A stretch of 64,000 nucleotides of DNA from an uncultured Propionibacteriaceae bacterium (GTDB lineage Bacteria > Actinomycetota > Actinomycetes > Propionibacteriales > Propionibacteriaceae): NCBI GenBank assembly GCA_938012815.1, contig CALLVV010000074.1, positions 1 to 64,000 of the forward strand, given 5' to 3'. Each line of letters opens with the position of its first letter. Position 1 is the first letter of the stretch. Made by a program: the position numbers and the translations under genes. Of this stretch, positions 41,783 through 50,381 are shown piece by piece. A model generated the notes under the pieces. It did not search any database. It was not told where the DNA came from and saw nothing but the letters and a program-made list of their open reading frames with translations.

Positions 41783-42402
41783 TTGTTGGGAGCCTCCGAG
41801 TTGATCTGGGACGCACGCTCGTAGACGTGGTCGATGAAACCGTATTCGAGAGCCTGCTCGGCCGTGAACCAGCGGTCCCGGTCCGAGTCGGCCTCGATCT
41901 GCTCCACGCTTTGGCCGGTGTGCTGCGCGATGAGCTGGGCCATGGTCTTCTTGATGTGCAGTGACTGTTCCGCCTGGATCCGGATGTCAGAGGCAGTGCC
42001 ACCCAGCCCACCGGAGGGCTGGTGCATCATGATGCGGCTGTGCGGCAGGGCGTAACGCTTGCCGGGGGTGCCCGCTGAGAGCAGGAACTGTCCCATGGAG
42101 GCCGCGAGCCCCATCGCCACCGTGGCGACGTCGTTGCTGATCCACTGCATGGTGTCGAAGATGGCCATGCCGGAGTCGACGGACCCGCCGGGGCTGTTGA
42201 TGTAGAGGTAGATGTCGGAGTTTGGGTCCTCGGCGTTCAGCAGCAGCATCTGGGCGCAGATTGCGTTCGCATTCTCGTCACGCACCTCGGATCCCAGAAA
42301 GATGATGCGGTTGGCCAGCAGGGATGAGTAGACGTTGTCCGTCATTCCCAGACCTGGAGCCTGCTGGGCCGCCATTGAGATGTCGTTTCGCTTGTCGGTC
42401 AC
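41779..42402 (-). CDS. clpP1: ATP-dependent Clp protease proteolytic subunit ClpP1
   Basis: The 207-residue protein has catalytic S102 (GLAASMGQFLL), H127 (IMMHQPSGG) and an Asp in EADSDRDRWFT. The start is uncertain: GTG at 42402 has TACGTT seven bases upstream (leaderless type), TTG at 42411 and ATG at 42375 are alternatives, and none has a clear ribosome site. The N-terminal residues up to about 30 are a propeptide that is normally removed. It lies 51 bp after an AI-2E permease on the same strand. Confidence 0.95.
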   Translation of the reverse strand: MTDKRNDISMAAQQAPGLGMTDNVYSSLLANRIIFLGSEVRDENANAICAQMLLLNAEDPNSDIYLYINSPGGSVDSGMAIFDTMQWISNDVATVAMGLAASMGQFLLSAGTPGKRYALPHSRIMMHQPSGGLGGTASDIRIQAEQSLHIKKTMAQLIAQHTGQSVEQIEADSDRDRWFTAEQALEYGFIDHVYERASQINSEAPNK

Positions 42403-42453
42403 GCCATACAACGTACCGACTCCGGGCGATTTTCCAAGGACGGCCCGCCCGTA

Positions 42454-43623
42454 TCACTCAGTAGCGACGCCTACCCCGAAATCGTCGCAATCATCGGCCC
42501 CTCCGGGATCGCCGGTCTTCCCGGAATCACCGGCGGCCACGGATTCCCCGCAGTCGCTGGTATCCACGGAATCGGGGTTCGAGGAGATCAGGGCACCCAC
42601 CCAACGGGCTCTCGGGTCGTTGTCGAGCAGGAGGGATTTCACCATGAGCGTCAACGGCAGGGCCAGGAGGGCGCCGAGAGCGCCGAAGACCGCGGTCCAC
42701 AGCAACAGCGACACGAAGGAGACCACCGGGGTGATACCCACGGCGTCGCCGGTGAACTTCGGCTGGATCACGGACTGGATCACGAAGTTCAGGGCGCAGT
42801 AGGCGAAGACCACAATCAACGCCTCAGTGGGCCCCTTCTCAAGGAAGGCCAGCAGCGCGGGCGGGATCAGCCCGATGAAGAAGCCTACGTTGGGAATGTA
42901 GTTGGTGATGAAACTCAACACCACCCACACCAGCGGGAGCGACACCCCGACGATCACGAGGACGATGCCGTCCAGAACTGCGACTATGAGGCCGAACAGG
43001 CTGGTCACCAGCCAGTACCTGCGGATGCCCAGGGCGAATCCCTCCAGGGAGCTCGTGAAACTGGGATGCAGCCTATCGGTGATGGTCAGTCGTTTGGCCA
43101 TCGAGGGCAGGTCGGCCACCAGGAAAGCCAAGCAGATCAGTATCACGGTCATGGTGCCCGTGGCACCCGACGCCTGGCTGACGACGTTGCCCACGAGATC
43201 GAGCACGTTGGACGGCGAAACCGCCTTGAGCTGTTCCAGCAGCGCCGCCTCGTCAAAGCCCAGCGTGCCCAACCACGTGATCAACTGCTTGTAAAGCTGG
43301 GTGAACTGAGGTCCGTAGGAGGTGAGCGAAGTCACCATGGAGGTGCCCGCCCACACGATGCCTCCTGTGGCGAGCACCATGACCAGCAGCAGCATCACAC
43401 CGGTGATCAGGGCCGCCAACGCACGGGGCACGTGATGCTTCTCGAGCCACCGGTACACCGGGTAGGCGGTGATCACCAGGTTGATGGCGAGGAAAGTGGG
43501 GGCCAGTACCGAGCTGAACTCTTTGAACAAGCCGAGGGTGAGTGCGACGGCACCCAGCACCACGACGGCCATCACGAACAGGGGAAACCTGCCCGTGCCG
43601 GGCTTCTCGACGGCCCCCACCAC
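42454..43623 (-). CDS. AI-2E family transporter (PerM/TqsA-like permease)
   Basis: The 389-residue membrane protein has about eight helices and the family motifs near LVADLPSMAKRL, FITNYIPNVGFFIGLIPPALLAF and TGDAVGITPVVSFVSLLLW. A Gly/Asp/Ser-rich acidic tail (from about 350) is cytoplasmic or disordered. The family includes autoinducer-2 exporters and Na+/H+ antiporters, so the substrate is open. The GTG start follows the tig stop after a single base, so it is coupled to trigger factor and splits the usual tig-clpP order. Confidence 0.9.
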   Translation of the reverse strand: MVGAVEKPGTGRFPLFVMAVVVLGAVALTLGLFKEFSSVLAPTFLAINLVITAYPVYRWLEKHHVPRALAALITGVMLLLVMVLATGGIVWAGTSMVTSLTSYGPQFTQLYKQLITWLGTLGFDEAALLEQLKAVSPSNVLDLVGNVVSQASGATGTMTVILICLAFLVADLPSMAKRLTITDRLHPSFTSSLEGFALGIRRYWLVTSLFGLIVAVLDGIVLVIVGVSLPLVWVVLSFITNYIPNVGFFIGLIPPALLAFLEKGPTEALIVVFAYCALNFVIQSVIQPKFTGDAVGITPVVSFVSLLLWTAVFGALGALLALPLTLMVKSLLLDNDPRARWVGALISSNPDSVDTSDCGESVAAGDSGKTGDPGGADDCDDFGVGVATE

Positions 43624-43624
43624 C

Positions 43625-45034
43625 TCACTCCGGCTTCTCAGCTTCGGGGGTCTCCTGGGTCTCGGTTTCCCCAGCTTCGGGGGTCTCGGTTTCCTCTTCT
43701 GCCTCGGGGGCCTGCGGGGTCATCTCGACGGGTTCCCCCTCGGAGTCGGTCACCTTCGCGGCCTCACAGATGGCGGCGAGCGCCTTGCCACGGCGGATCT
43801 CCTGCTGCCACTCGAACATATGGTTGTGTTCCATCATGTGGTTGACCACTTCCTGCGGCGTGGTGCGCTGCTCGGTGGCCCTGCGAAGGATCAGCTCGGT
43901 GAACTCCTGCTGGGAGACGGGAATCTCGTTGTCGTCGACGTACTTGTCGAGGAGCAGCTGCGCGCGCAGCGCCTGGGTGGAACGCTCGTCCACCTGCGCC
44001 CAGAACGCGTCGACATCCTCCGCGTCCTCATCCTCGGCCTGCTCCAGGTAGGTTTCGACGGTCAGCCCGGCCCGCGCCAGCTGATCGGAGATCTGGTTGC
44101 GGCGAGCCTCAAGCTCGCGGGCCAGCACGGCGACCGGCACCTCGAACTCGACCTGTTCGAGGGCAGCCTCCAGGATCTTGTCCCGGGCCTCGGCGACCTG
44201 TTCAGCCTTGGCCTGGGCCAAGACCGCCTTGGACAGGTCCTCGCGCATTTCCTCGACGGTGTCGAACTCGGAGATCAACTGGGCGAACTCGTCATCCAGC
44301 GCGGGCAACTCCTCCTCAGCCACCTGCGTGACGGTGACCGTGATGTCGGCCTCCTGACCGCGGAAGGGACCACCGATCAGGGTGGATGCGAAGGTCTTCG
44401 ACTCTCCCGCTTTGAGGCCGCGAACGGCCTCGTCGAGTCCGTCGAGCATCCCGGACTCCTCACCGACGGTGAGGGTGACGCCTGCGGCGGAGGCCTCAGG
44501 CAGCTCTTCCCCGTTCTGGGACGCGGTCAGGTCGACGGTGAGAACGTCGCCCTCCTGGGCCTCGCGGTCGAGCTCCGTGGTGGTGGCGAACCTCTTGCGG
44601 AGCAGCGCGATGCGTTCCTCCACCTCATCTTCGAGCGACGGCAGGGCATCGACCGTGGTCTCGATGGCGGTGAAGTCCGGAAGGTCGAACTCGGGTCGGA
44701 TGTCGACCTCGGCCGTGAACTCGACGAGTTCGCCGTCCTCCAGTTTGGTGATCTCGATCTCGGGCTGGGCAAGTGGCACCGCCTTGGCCTCAACCATGGC
44801 CGCCTCGTAGGCGGGCTGGATGGCCTCATTGATGGCCTCCTGGAGGACCACTCCCCGGCCGAAACGCTGATCGATGACGACGGCAGGCACCTTGCCCTTG
44901 CGGAATCCGGGGATGCTGACCTGCTCTGCGATCTCCTTGTACGCCTTGTCGAGATGGGGCTTGAGATCAGCGAAGGGGATCTCTACGGTTAGCTTGACCC
45001 TCGTGGGGCTCAGCTTCTCTACGGTGCTGGGCAC
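43625..45034 (-). CDS. tig: Trigger factor, ribosome-associated chaperone and peptidyl-prolyl isomerase
   Basis: The 469-residue protein has an N-terminal ribosome-binding domain (with GFRKGKVPAVVIDQRFGRGVVLQEA in place of the classic GFRxGKxP signature), an FKBP-type PPIase domain (about 150-245) and a helical C-terminal chaperone domain, ending in a Glu/Thr/Pro-rich acidic tail. It folds nascent chains at the exit tunnel. The GTG at 45034 has CAGGAG eight bases upstream. It heads the tig - AI-2E permease - clpP1 - clpP2 - clpX unit. Confidence 0.96.
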   Translation of the reverse strand: MPSTVEKLSPTRVKLTVEIPFADLKPHLDKAYKEIAEQVSIPGFRKGKVPAVVIDQRFGRGVVLQEAINEAIQPAYEAAMVEAKAVPLAQPEIEITKLEDGELVEFTAEVDIRPEFDLPDFTAIETTVDALPSLEDEVEERIALLRKRFATTTELDREAQEGDVLTVDLTASQNGEELPEASAAGVTLTVGEESGMLDGLDEAVRGLKAGESKTFASTLIGGPFRGQEADITVTVTQVAEEELPALDDEFAQLISEFDTVEEMREDLSKAVLAQAKAEQVAEARDKILEAALEQVEFEVPVAVLARELEARRNQISDQLARAGLTVETYLEQAEDEDAEDVDAFWAQVDERSTQALRAQLLLDKYVDDNEIPVSQQEFTELILRRATEQRTTPQEVVNHMMEHNHMFEWQQEIRRGKALAAICEAAKVTDSEGEPVEMTPQAPEAEEETETPEAGETETQETPEAEKPE

Positions 45035-45149
45035 GAAACGACTCCTGAACTTGAAATGGTCGCCGCAAGTTTAACCAAGGGCGTCCAGGCCGACCAACCG
45101 TGACGTGCGCACCTGCCGGATCGGCAGGGTCAGCCCCTACGATTGCTCC

Positions 45150-46556
45150 ATGCCGAATCCCCTCATCGACTCGTTGCTGCAGGTCCTGTCCGACCGGCCT
45201 GACGACGTTCCGTTACGCCTCCACGTGGCGGAGCTTCTCATAGCTGATGGCCGGGGCGCGGAGGCCGTCCAGCACTGCGCCATCGCCCTGCAGCAGGACC
45301 CCTCGAATCAGCAGGCCCATGCGCTGCTCGGCCAGGCCTTCCCCACCCCTGCGACACCCTCCCCCGCCCAGGAAGCGCCTGTGGCGCCAATGCAACAGGC
45401 GCCTGAGCCGACCGACCACCCCCAGGACACCCCCACGGTCCCGGCATCACCACCCACCCCGGTCAACGAGGATCAGGCCGCCCCGACAGAACCGGGCCAG
45501 GACACGGGACAACCGGCAACGGAAACTGGACCGAAGCCGGGACAGGCGGGTTTCAGCTGGTCACGGGCGGAACAGCAGTTCAAGGACGGCCCGGCGCCGC
45601 GTTTCGTGGCGGATTCCGGATCCGGCGAACCGGAACTGGAACGGGTCCACGAAGATGACGGGGCGCGCCCCGAGGACGTCTGGGAAGTTGAGAGGACAAC
45701 CCTCACCCTCGCCGACGTCGGCGGCATGGAACACGTCAAGGAGCGTCTGGAGGTTTCCTTCCTGGCCCCCATGCGCAACCCGGAGCTGCGGAAGCTCTTC
45801 GGCAAGAGCCTGCGGGGAGGCCTGCTGCTGTACGGACCCCCAGGGTGCGGCAAAACCTTCATCGCCCGCGCCGTGGCGGGAGAGATGGGGGCCTCGTTCA
45901 TGAATGTGACCCTCTCGGACGTTCTCGACATGTTCCTGGGACAGTCGGAGGGCAAACTGCATGACCTGTTCCAGGCGGCCAGGCGCGCCGCTCCCGTGGT
46001 TCTGTTCCTCGACGAGCTGGACGCCATAGGGGCGAAACGCACGCTCACGCGCTTCAGCAGCATGCGCAACGTGATCAACCAACTTCTGCAGGAACTTGAC
46101 GGCGTCGATACCAACAACGAGGGATTGTTCACGCTCGCGGCGACGAACGCGCCGTGGGACGTGGATTCGGCCCTGCGCAGACCGGGTCGCCTGGACCGCA
46201 CCATCCTGGTGCTGCCACCCGACGAACCCGCCAGGATGGCCATCCTGAAACACGATCTGGTTCGCCGCCCCGTCGAGGGCATCAACCTGGCCAAGCTGGC
46301 CCGGGACACGGACGGATTCACGGGAGCCGACCTGAGCCATCTGTGCGAGAGCGCAGCAGAACTGGCGATGATCGACTCCGTCCGTTCCGGCAGGCCGCGC
46401 ATGATCGGCATGAAGGATTTCACCACGGCCTTCAAACAGGTCCAGCCCTCCGCCAGGGCCTGGTTCGAGACGGCCCGCAACGTCGTCACCTACGCCGATC
46501 CAAACGGTGAATACGCCGACCTCGCCGCCTACATGAGGAAGAAGCGCCTGCTGTGA
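45150..46556 (+). CDS. AAA+ ATPase with TPR-like N-terminus
   Basis: The 468-residue protein has a short TPR-like helical start (about 1-62), a long Pro/Ala/Gln-rich linker (about 63-135), and one AAA+ module close to the FtsH/CDC48 type: Walker A GPPGCGKT (229-236), Walker B LFLDELDA (285-292), a second-region signature NAPWDVDSALRRPGRLDR and a C-terminal lid. No protease motif follows, so it is not FtsH. It probably remodels protein complexes, target unknown. TACGAT lies six bases before the ATG with no ribosome site (leaderless). It is coupled by a GTGA overlap to a TPR membrane protein, a likely partner. Confidence 0.85.
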   Translation: MPNPLIDSLLQVLSDRPDDVPLRLHVAELLIADGRGAEAVQHCAIALQQDPSNQQAHALLGQAFPTPATPSPAQEAPVAPMQQAPEPTDHPQDTPTVPASPPTPVNEDQAAPTEPGQDTGQPATETGPKPGQAGFSWSRAEQQFKDGPAPRFVADSGSGEPELERVHEDDGARPEDVWEVERTTLTLADVGGMEHVKERLEVSFLAPMRNPELRKLFGKSLRGGLLLYGPPGCGKTFIARAVAGEMGASFMNVTLSDVLDMFLGQSEGKLHDLFQAARRAAPVVLFLDELDAIGAKRTLTRFSSMRNVINQLLQELDGVDTNNEGLFTLAATNAPWDVDSALRRPGRLDRTILVLPPDEPARMAILKHDLVRRPVEGINLAKLARDTDGFTGADLSHLCESAAELAMIDSVRSGRPRMIGMKDFTTAFKQVQPSARAWFETARNVVTYADPNGEYADLAAYMRKKRLL

Positions 46557-47602
46557 CCGGATCCCAGCAGCAGCTGAGGCGCGCCGATGAGCTGATCGCC
46601 CTGGGCCGCCACGAGCAGGCGCTGGAACTGCTGTACCCCATGCTGGGTGACGGCGAGGCGGACCAGGCGCTGGTGCACTTTCACATATCCAGGGCCCACA
46701 TCGTGGGAAATGACCTGGAACAGGCCGAATCCCATGCCCGGTCGGCACTGACTCTGGAGCCGGAGGACGCCGTCTCCCTGAGGTTGCTGGCCATCGCCCT
46801 GCACAGCCAGAAGAAATACCCCGAGGCCTTGAAGCTGCTGCAGGAAGCGATCCGCCTGGCCCCAGAGGATCCGTACAGCCATGTGCGGCTCTCCTTCACC
46901 TACTCGGAACTGATGTGGTTCACCATGGCCCGCTACGAGGCGGAAAAGGCCGTGGAGCTGGGACCGGATGATCCGAGCAGCTACATGGCCCTCGGCTTCG
47001 CGCTGTTCGAGACGAACCCGGAGGAAGCGGAACAGGCCTACCGAAAAGTGCTGGAGCTGGAACCCAGCCACGTGGACGCCAAACACAACCTCGCGATTCT
47101 GGCCCAGAACCAAGGAAACCTTGAGAAGGGAAGCTCCGGACTGGTACAGGTGCTCGCTGAGGCGCCGAGCAACAGAGATTCGGCCATGGTGTTGCACGGC
47201 TGGGTGTCGCAAGCCATCTGGACGGCGACGTTGACACTGTTCGTGGGTGGCTTCTTTGCTGCTCTGCTCAGTGCCGAGAGCCCGATTCCCGGGTTCGTCA
47301 TCTCCCTTCTGCTGCTGGTGTTCATCACCTTCAAGACCTATCCGCATCTCAGGGCCATCCACAAGGGTGCAGGAAACCGGTTCCTGCGGAGCTTCTTCAG
47401 ACAGGAACGACAGGTGACGGTCTGGGCCTGCCTCACCGTGCTCGCCTGGCTCGTCCAGTTCGGCAGCTTCCTGCTCGGCCTGATCTTTCCCGGGAGCAAT
47501 GCGCAATTGTTCGCCTATGCCGCGCTACCCATGGTGGTAGCGGGTATCGTGCTTGGGGTGAAGTACGCGCTCCGGCGCACCAAGAACAGGACCAATACCT
47601 GA
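46553..47602 (+). CDS. TPR-repeat membrane protein, partner of AAA+ ATPase
   Basis: The 349-residue protein has about five to six TPR motifs (residues about 5-205; for example ALTLEPEDAVSLRLLAIAL and AYRKVLELEPSHVDAKHNLAILA) followed by four hydrophobic helices (about 218-240, 243-263, 283-308 and 315-338) and a basic tail. A cytosolic TPR platform attached to the membrane fits a docking role for the upstream ATPase, whose stop it overlaps by four bases. No enzymatic motif was seen and the function is unknown. Confidence 0.82.
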   Translation: MTGSQQQLRRADELIALGRHEQALELLYPMLGDGEADQALVHFHISRAHIVGNDLEQAESHARSALTLEPEDAVSLRLLAIALHSQKKYPEALKLLQEAIRLAPEDPYSHVRLSFTYSELMWFTMARYEAEKAVELGPDDPSSYMALGFALFETNPEEAEQAYRKVLELEPSHVDAKHNLAILAQNQGNLEKGSSGLVQVLAEAPSNRDSAMVLHGWVSQAIWTATLTLFVGGFFAALLSAESPIPGFVISLLLLVFITFKTYPHLRAIHKGAGNRFLRSFFRQERQVTVWACLTVLAWLVQFGSFLLGLIFPGSNAQLFAYAALPMVVAGIVLGVKYALRRTKNRTNT

Positions 47603-47669
47603 CTTCCCTGCTCCTCACGCCTCCGAGCTGGGGATCTGTCGAGGAAGCTGCTAGACTCTCCGACGCTTC

Positions 47670-47743
47670 GCGGATGTAGCTCAATGGTAGAGCCCCAGTC
47701 TTCCAAACTGGCTACGCGGGTTCGATTCCCGTCATCCGCTCCA
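47670..47743 (+). tRNA. tRNA-Gly (anticodon TCC)
   Basis: Cloverleaf: acceptor GCGGATG/CATCCGC, D arm GCTC...GAGC, anticodon stem CCAGT/ACTGG with loop CTTCCAA (TCC), T arm closing on TTCGATT. Discriminator T is followed by an encoded CCA (47741-47743). A TAGACT -10 box lies at 47652-47657. Confidence 0.97.
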
Positions 47744-47766
47744 AGGCCCCGCGGGGTTCTCCACCT

Positions 47767-47788
47767 CACTGAGCCAAGCAGCTCAGTG
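47767..47788 (+). terminator. Hairpin after tRNA-Gly
   Basis: A perfect 8-bp stem CACTGAGC/GCTCAGTG closes a six-base loop, 23 bp after the tRNA end. The next gene's putative -10 box (TACCCT) starts right after it. Confidence 0.65.
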
Positions 47789-47803
47789 CTACCCTCTGAT
47801 TCC

Positions 47804-48103
47804 ATGGCACGTCTTTTCATCTTGGAACTGACCTACCATCGCGGACTCGCTCCCGTCGAAGCCAACCTTCAGGCACACAAGAAGTATCTCGCCAAGAACT
47901 ACTCCACCGGTCGTTTCCTGGCAAGCGGGCGCAAGGAACCCCGGAACGGGGGCGTCATCCTTGCGACAGGCACCCGAAAAGAAATGGAGGAGACCATCAG
48001 AACAGACCCGTTCACCATCAATGATGCCGCCAAGTACTCGATCACCGAGTTCCTTCCTTCAATGACTGCCGACTGCCTGTCCCTGTACCGGGAGACGCCG
48101 TAG
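47804..48103 (+). CDS. YciI-like (YCII-related) small protein
   Basis: The 99-residue protein matches the YciI ferredoxin-like alpha/beta fold: hydrophobic strand MARLFILELTYH, HKKYLAKNYSTGRFLASGRK (the family's R/H-x-x-x-L...G motif), GGVILATG, and DPFTINDAAKYSITEF. Its function is unknown; family members are small, often dimeric enzymes or modifiers. The ATG at 47804 has TACCCT eight bases upstream and no ribosome site. Longer open frames would run back through the tRNA and are excluded. Confidence 0.87.
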   Translation: MARLFILELTYHRGLAPVEANLQAHKKYLAKNYSTGRFLASGRKEPRNGGVILATGTRKEMEETIRTDPFTINDAAKYSITEFLPSMTADCLSLYRETP

Positions 48104-48167
48104 CTGCCGCTCTCTCGCACGCCCGGGAGCTCAGTCATCACGGAGGATCAGCAGGTACCGTGGAGGT

Positions 48168-48545
48168 ATGGAAACCCTTTTGAGACTCGTTGTGGGGGCA
48201 ATCGCAACAGCAGCCGCTGTCTGGCTCATCCCGGGAATCCGCGTGGTCGCCGCAACCGATCAGCAGTACGTCCTGATCCTGCTCGGGGTGGCTGCGATCA
48301 TGGGGGTGGTGAACGCCGTCGTCAAACCGTTCACCCAGGCACTGTCCTTCTGTCTCGTGCTGCTCACCTTCGGGCTGTTCCTGCTGGTTATCAACGCCGC
48401 CATGCTGCTGCTGACCGCCTGGGTGGCGCAGAAGTTCGGCATCGGTTTCTTCATCGACGGGTTCTGGCCAGCACTGTGGGGAAGCATCGTCATAAGCATC
48501 GTCAGCTCCCTGCTGGGTGGTGCCTTCGGAACCGAGAAGACCTGA
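48168..48545 (+). CDS. Four-TM membrane protein of the mycobacterial 4-TMS holin-like family
   Basis: The 125-residue protein is almost entirely four hydrophobic helices, with the family motif GIMGVVNAVVKPF-like (AAIMGVVNAVVKPFTQALSF) and LLTFGLFLLVINAAMLLLTAW. Despite the holin name this family is chromosomal in many bacteria and its role is unknown. It has both a ribosome site (GGAGGT) and a TACCGT box right before it. A short GGGGG/CCCCC hairpin follows the stop. Confidence 0.88.
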   Translation: METLLRLVVGAIATAAAVWLIPGIRVVAATDQQYVLILLGVAAIMGVVNAVVKPFTQALSFCLVLLTFGLFLLVINAAMLLLTAWVAQKFGIGFFIDGFWPALWGSIVISIVSSLLGGAFGTEKT

Positions 48546-48614
48546 GGGGGGTTCCCCCGTTGGGCACCTGCGAGGGCTTGCAGTAGACTGCGCAGGTCCC
48601 CTCAGCGGGGCATC

Positions 48615-48687
48615 CGGGACGTAGCGTAGTGGCTAGCGCGCCTGCTTTGGGAGCAGGAGATCGCAGGTTCGAGTCCTGTCGTCCCGA
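48615..48687 (+). tRNA. tRNA-Pro (anticodon TGG)
   Basis: Cloverleaf: acceptor CGGGACG/CGTCCCG, D arm GCGT...GCGC, anticodon stem CCTGC/GCAGG with loop TTTGGGA (TGG), T arm GCAGG-TTCGAGT-CCTGT. The discriminator is A and no CCA is encoded. A TAGACT box at 48584-48589 is the likely -10, the same hexamer as for tRNA-Gly. Confidence 0.97.
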
Positions 48688-48890
48688 CTCGGTCTCGTGA
48701 AGGATTCTGCACATCGCGAAACCCTTCCAGGAGCAATGGTGTAATGAAGAGGTCGCAGCCTCCTCCGAGGCGAGGTACACACGTTTCACAGGCAGCCCCC
48801 AGCGCTTCCTGAGCCGGGTCCAGTTCGCTTTGTCGGCGGCAGAGAACTTTGCCGCAAACAGGCTGCAAGCCCATCACGAGAGGAGCCAGC

Positions 48891-49544
48891 GTGCTGCTGG
48901 AGACCACCACAGCGGAATCGCTGACAGGAATCGCGGCCTGGGCCGTGGGGATCATGACCACCCTGGGCGGCCCGGGCGCCGCTTTCCTGATCGCCCTCGA
49001 GAACCTCTTCCCTCCCCTGCCCTCCGAAGTGATCCTTCCCCTGGCCGGTTTCTCCGCCGGCACCGGCACCTCGAACATGACCATTCTCACAGCGATCCTA
49101 TGGTGCACCTTCGGTTCCGTCGCCGGCGCATGGGCCCTGTACGGGGTGGGTGCTTGGCTGGGACCGGACAGAACCCGCCGGATCCTGGCCAAGGTGCCAC
49201 TGGTCAAGACCTCCGACATCGACCGCACCGAGGCGTTCTTCCGCCGCCGGGGAGGCTGGACCGTCTTCACGGGACGCATGGTGCCGGTGTTCCGGTCGCT
49301 GATTTCCATCCCCGCAGGGGTGACCCACATGAACCCGCTGCGGTTCACCTTCCTGACCACGGCCGGGGCCGCGATCTGGAACACCATCCTGGTGAGCGCC
49401 GGATACGCGCTGGGGGCGAATTGGAGCGTGGTCGAAGACTACGTGGGGATCTTCTCAAAGGTGGTCATCGCCGCGTGCATGGTCGCCCTGGTGTGGTTCA
49501 TCGCCGTCCGGTTGCGCGCCTCGCGACGCGTCACCACCGACTGA
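48891..49544 (+). CDS. DedA family membrane protein
   Basis: The 217-residue protein has the DedA/SNARE-associated fold: an early re-entrant segment with LENLFPPLPSEVILPLAGF (the ExxxPxPSE motif), F-x-R-x-x-P-x-x-R (FTGRMVPVFRSLISIPAGVTHMN), and several TM helices. DedA proteins are proton-coupled lipid flippases, for example for undecaprenyl phosphate or phosphatidylethanolamine. The GTG at 48891 has AGGAGCC just upstream; the longer frame would add a stretch lacking hydrophobic character. Confidence 0.93.
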   Translation: MLLETTTAESLTGIAAWAVGIMTTLGGPGAAFLIALENLFPPLPSEVILPLAGFSAGTGTSNMTILTAILWCTFGSVAGAWALYGVGAWLGPDRTRRILAKVPLVKTSDIDRTEAFFRRRGGWTVFTGRMVPVFRSLISIPAGVTHMNPLRFTFLTTAGAAIWNTILVSAGYALGANWSVVEDYVGIFSKVVIAACMVALVWFIAVRLRASRRVTTD

Positions 49545-49671
49545 CCACCCGGCCCCACCGGGAACAGCCGCGATGGCGACCTCCCGTTTGACGCGACCCC
49601 TAAAATCAGGAGGGTTGTTCCCTACTCGGTTCGGAAGAGGAATTTCGACACACCGGTCCCAGCGGTCACCC

Positions 49672-50148
49672 GGTCCGCAGGTCCCAAAGATCGCCGGCAG
49701 GCGATCGCCGAACACGTCATCGCCCGGGAGCGGCGTCCAGGTCGAGAACCTGGCCTGGAGCATCGGCATCTCGACCACGATCATCTACCGGGACGTGGCG
49801 AACCTCGAACAGGCGGGCGTCATCCACCTCGACCGGGGCTTGGTACGCACAGTGGCAACCAGCCTGAGCAAAGCCGACGCAGAGTTCCGACTCCAGCAGA
49901 GCCGCGGATAAACACGCCATGACCGAGACCCTGGCCCTCGGTTCACCCCAGGAAGCTCCGTGATGCTGGACGACTCGACCACCGCGATGTGAATGCTGCG
50001 CGCCCTGCGGGACGTCCACCCCACTGACCGCAACACCACCTCTCTGCTGGGGGCCAACCAGGCGAAACATGTGGAAGGCGTACGTTTGCCTGATGGTGGG
50101 TGGCGAATACGAACGCTGAGCCCACGCGACGATGGGCCCACCCCATGA
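49672..50148 (+). pseudogene. DeoR-family regulator remnant
   Basis: Pieces of a DeoR regulator lie in order but in different frames. An HTH start (KDRRQAIAEHVIARE, from 49686) shifts frame near 49730 into VENLAWSIGISTTIIYRDVANLEQAGVIHLDRG, which meets a stop at 49909. The sugar-sensing domain then resumes (GSSVMLDDSTTAM, from 49951), meets TGA at 49990, and trails off after MLRALRDVHPTD. At least one frameshift and two stops make it non-functional. The continuous 112-codon frame starting at 49573 is a chance fusion. It precedes an isomerase remnant on the same strand, as in intact sugar operons. Confidence 0.75.
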
Positions 50149-50161
50149 CAGTCGAGGAGAC

Positions 50162-50320
50162 ATGGGACTGACCATAGTTGTCGGCGCCGACATAGCCGGA
50201 GTGAGCTACAAGGAAACCCTGGAGGCCGACGAGAGCGTGACGAAAGTCATCGACGTGGGCTTCCGGCTGGGCGAAAACATCGACTATCCGCACACAACGG
50301 CGAGAGGAGCACCGACGTGA
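50162..50320 (+). pseudogene. RpiB/LacAB-type sugar-phosphate isomerase remnant
   Basis: From the ATG at 50162 (with GAGGAGAC upstream) 52 codons match the N-terminal third of RpiB/LacAB isomerases: IVVGADIAGVSYKETL, VTKVIDVGFRLGENIDYPH, then the frame is lost (TTARGAPT) and stops. Intact enzymes have about 150 residues with a GTGLG active-site loop, which is absent. It interconverts aldose and ketose phosphates in its intact form. With the DeoR remnant it marks a decayed sugar-catabolic operon. Confidence 0.75.
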
Positions 50321-50381
50321 TGCACCGCCTCAAAACCCGCCGCAGGGAAATCTTGGTGGTGAAATCGACTGGATGAAAGTC

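Noticed and set aside
45150..46556. FtsH protease
   Set aside because: The AAA+ module is similar, but the zinc-protease HExxH domain and N-terminal TM helices are absent.
48168..48545. Prophage remnant suggested by a holin-like protein
   Set aside because: No lysin, integrase or structural phage gene is nearby, and this 4-TM family is commonly chromosomal.
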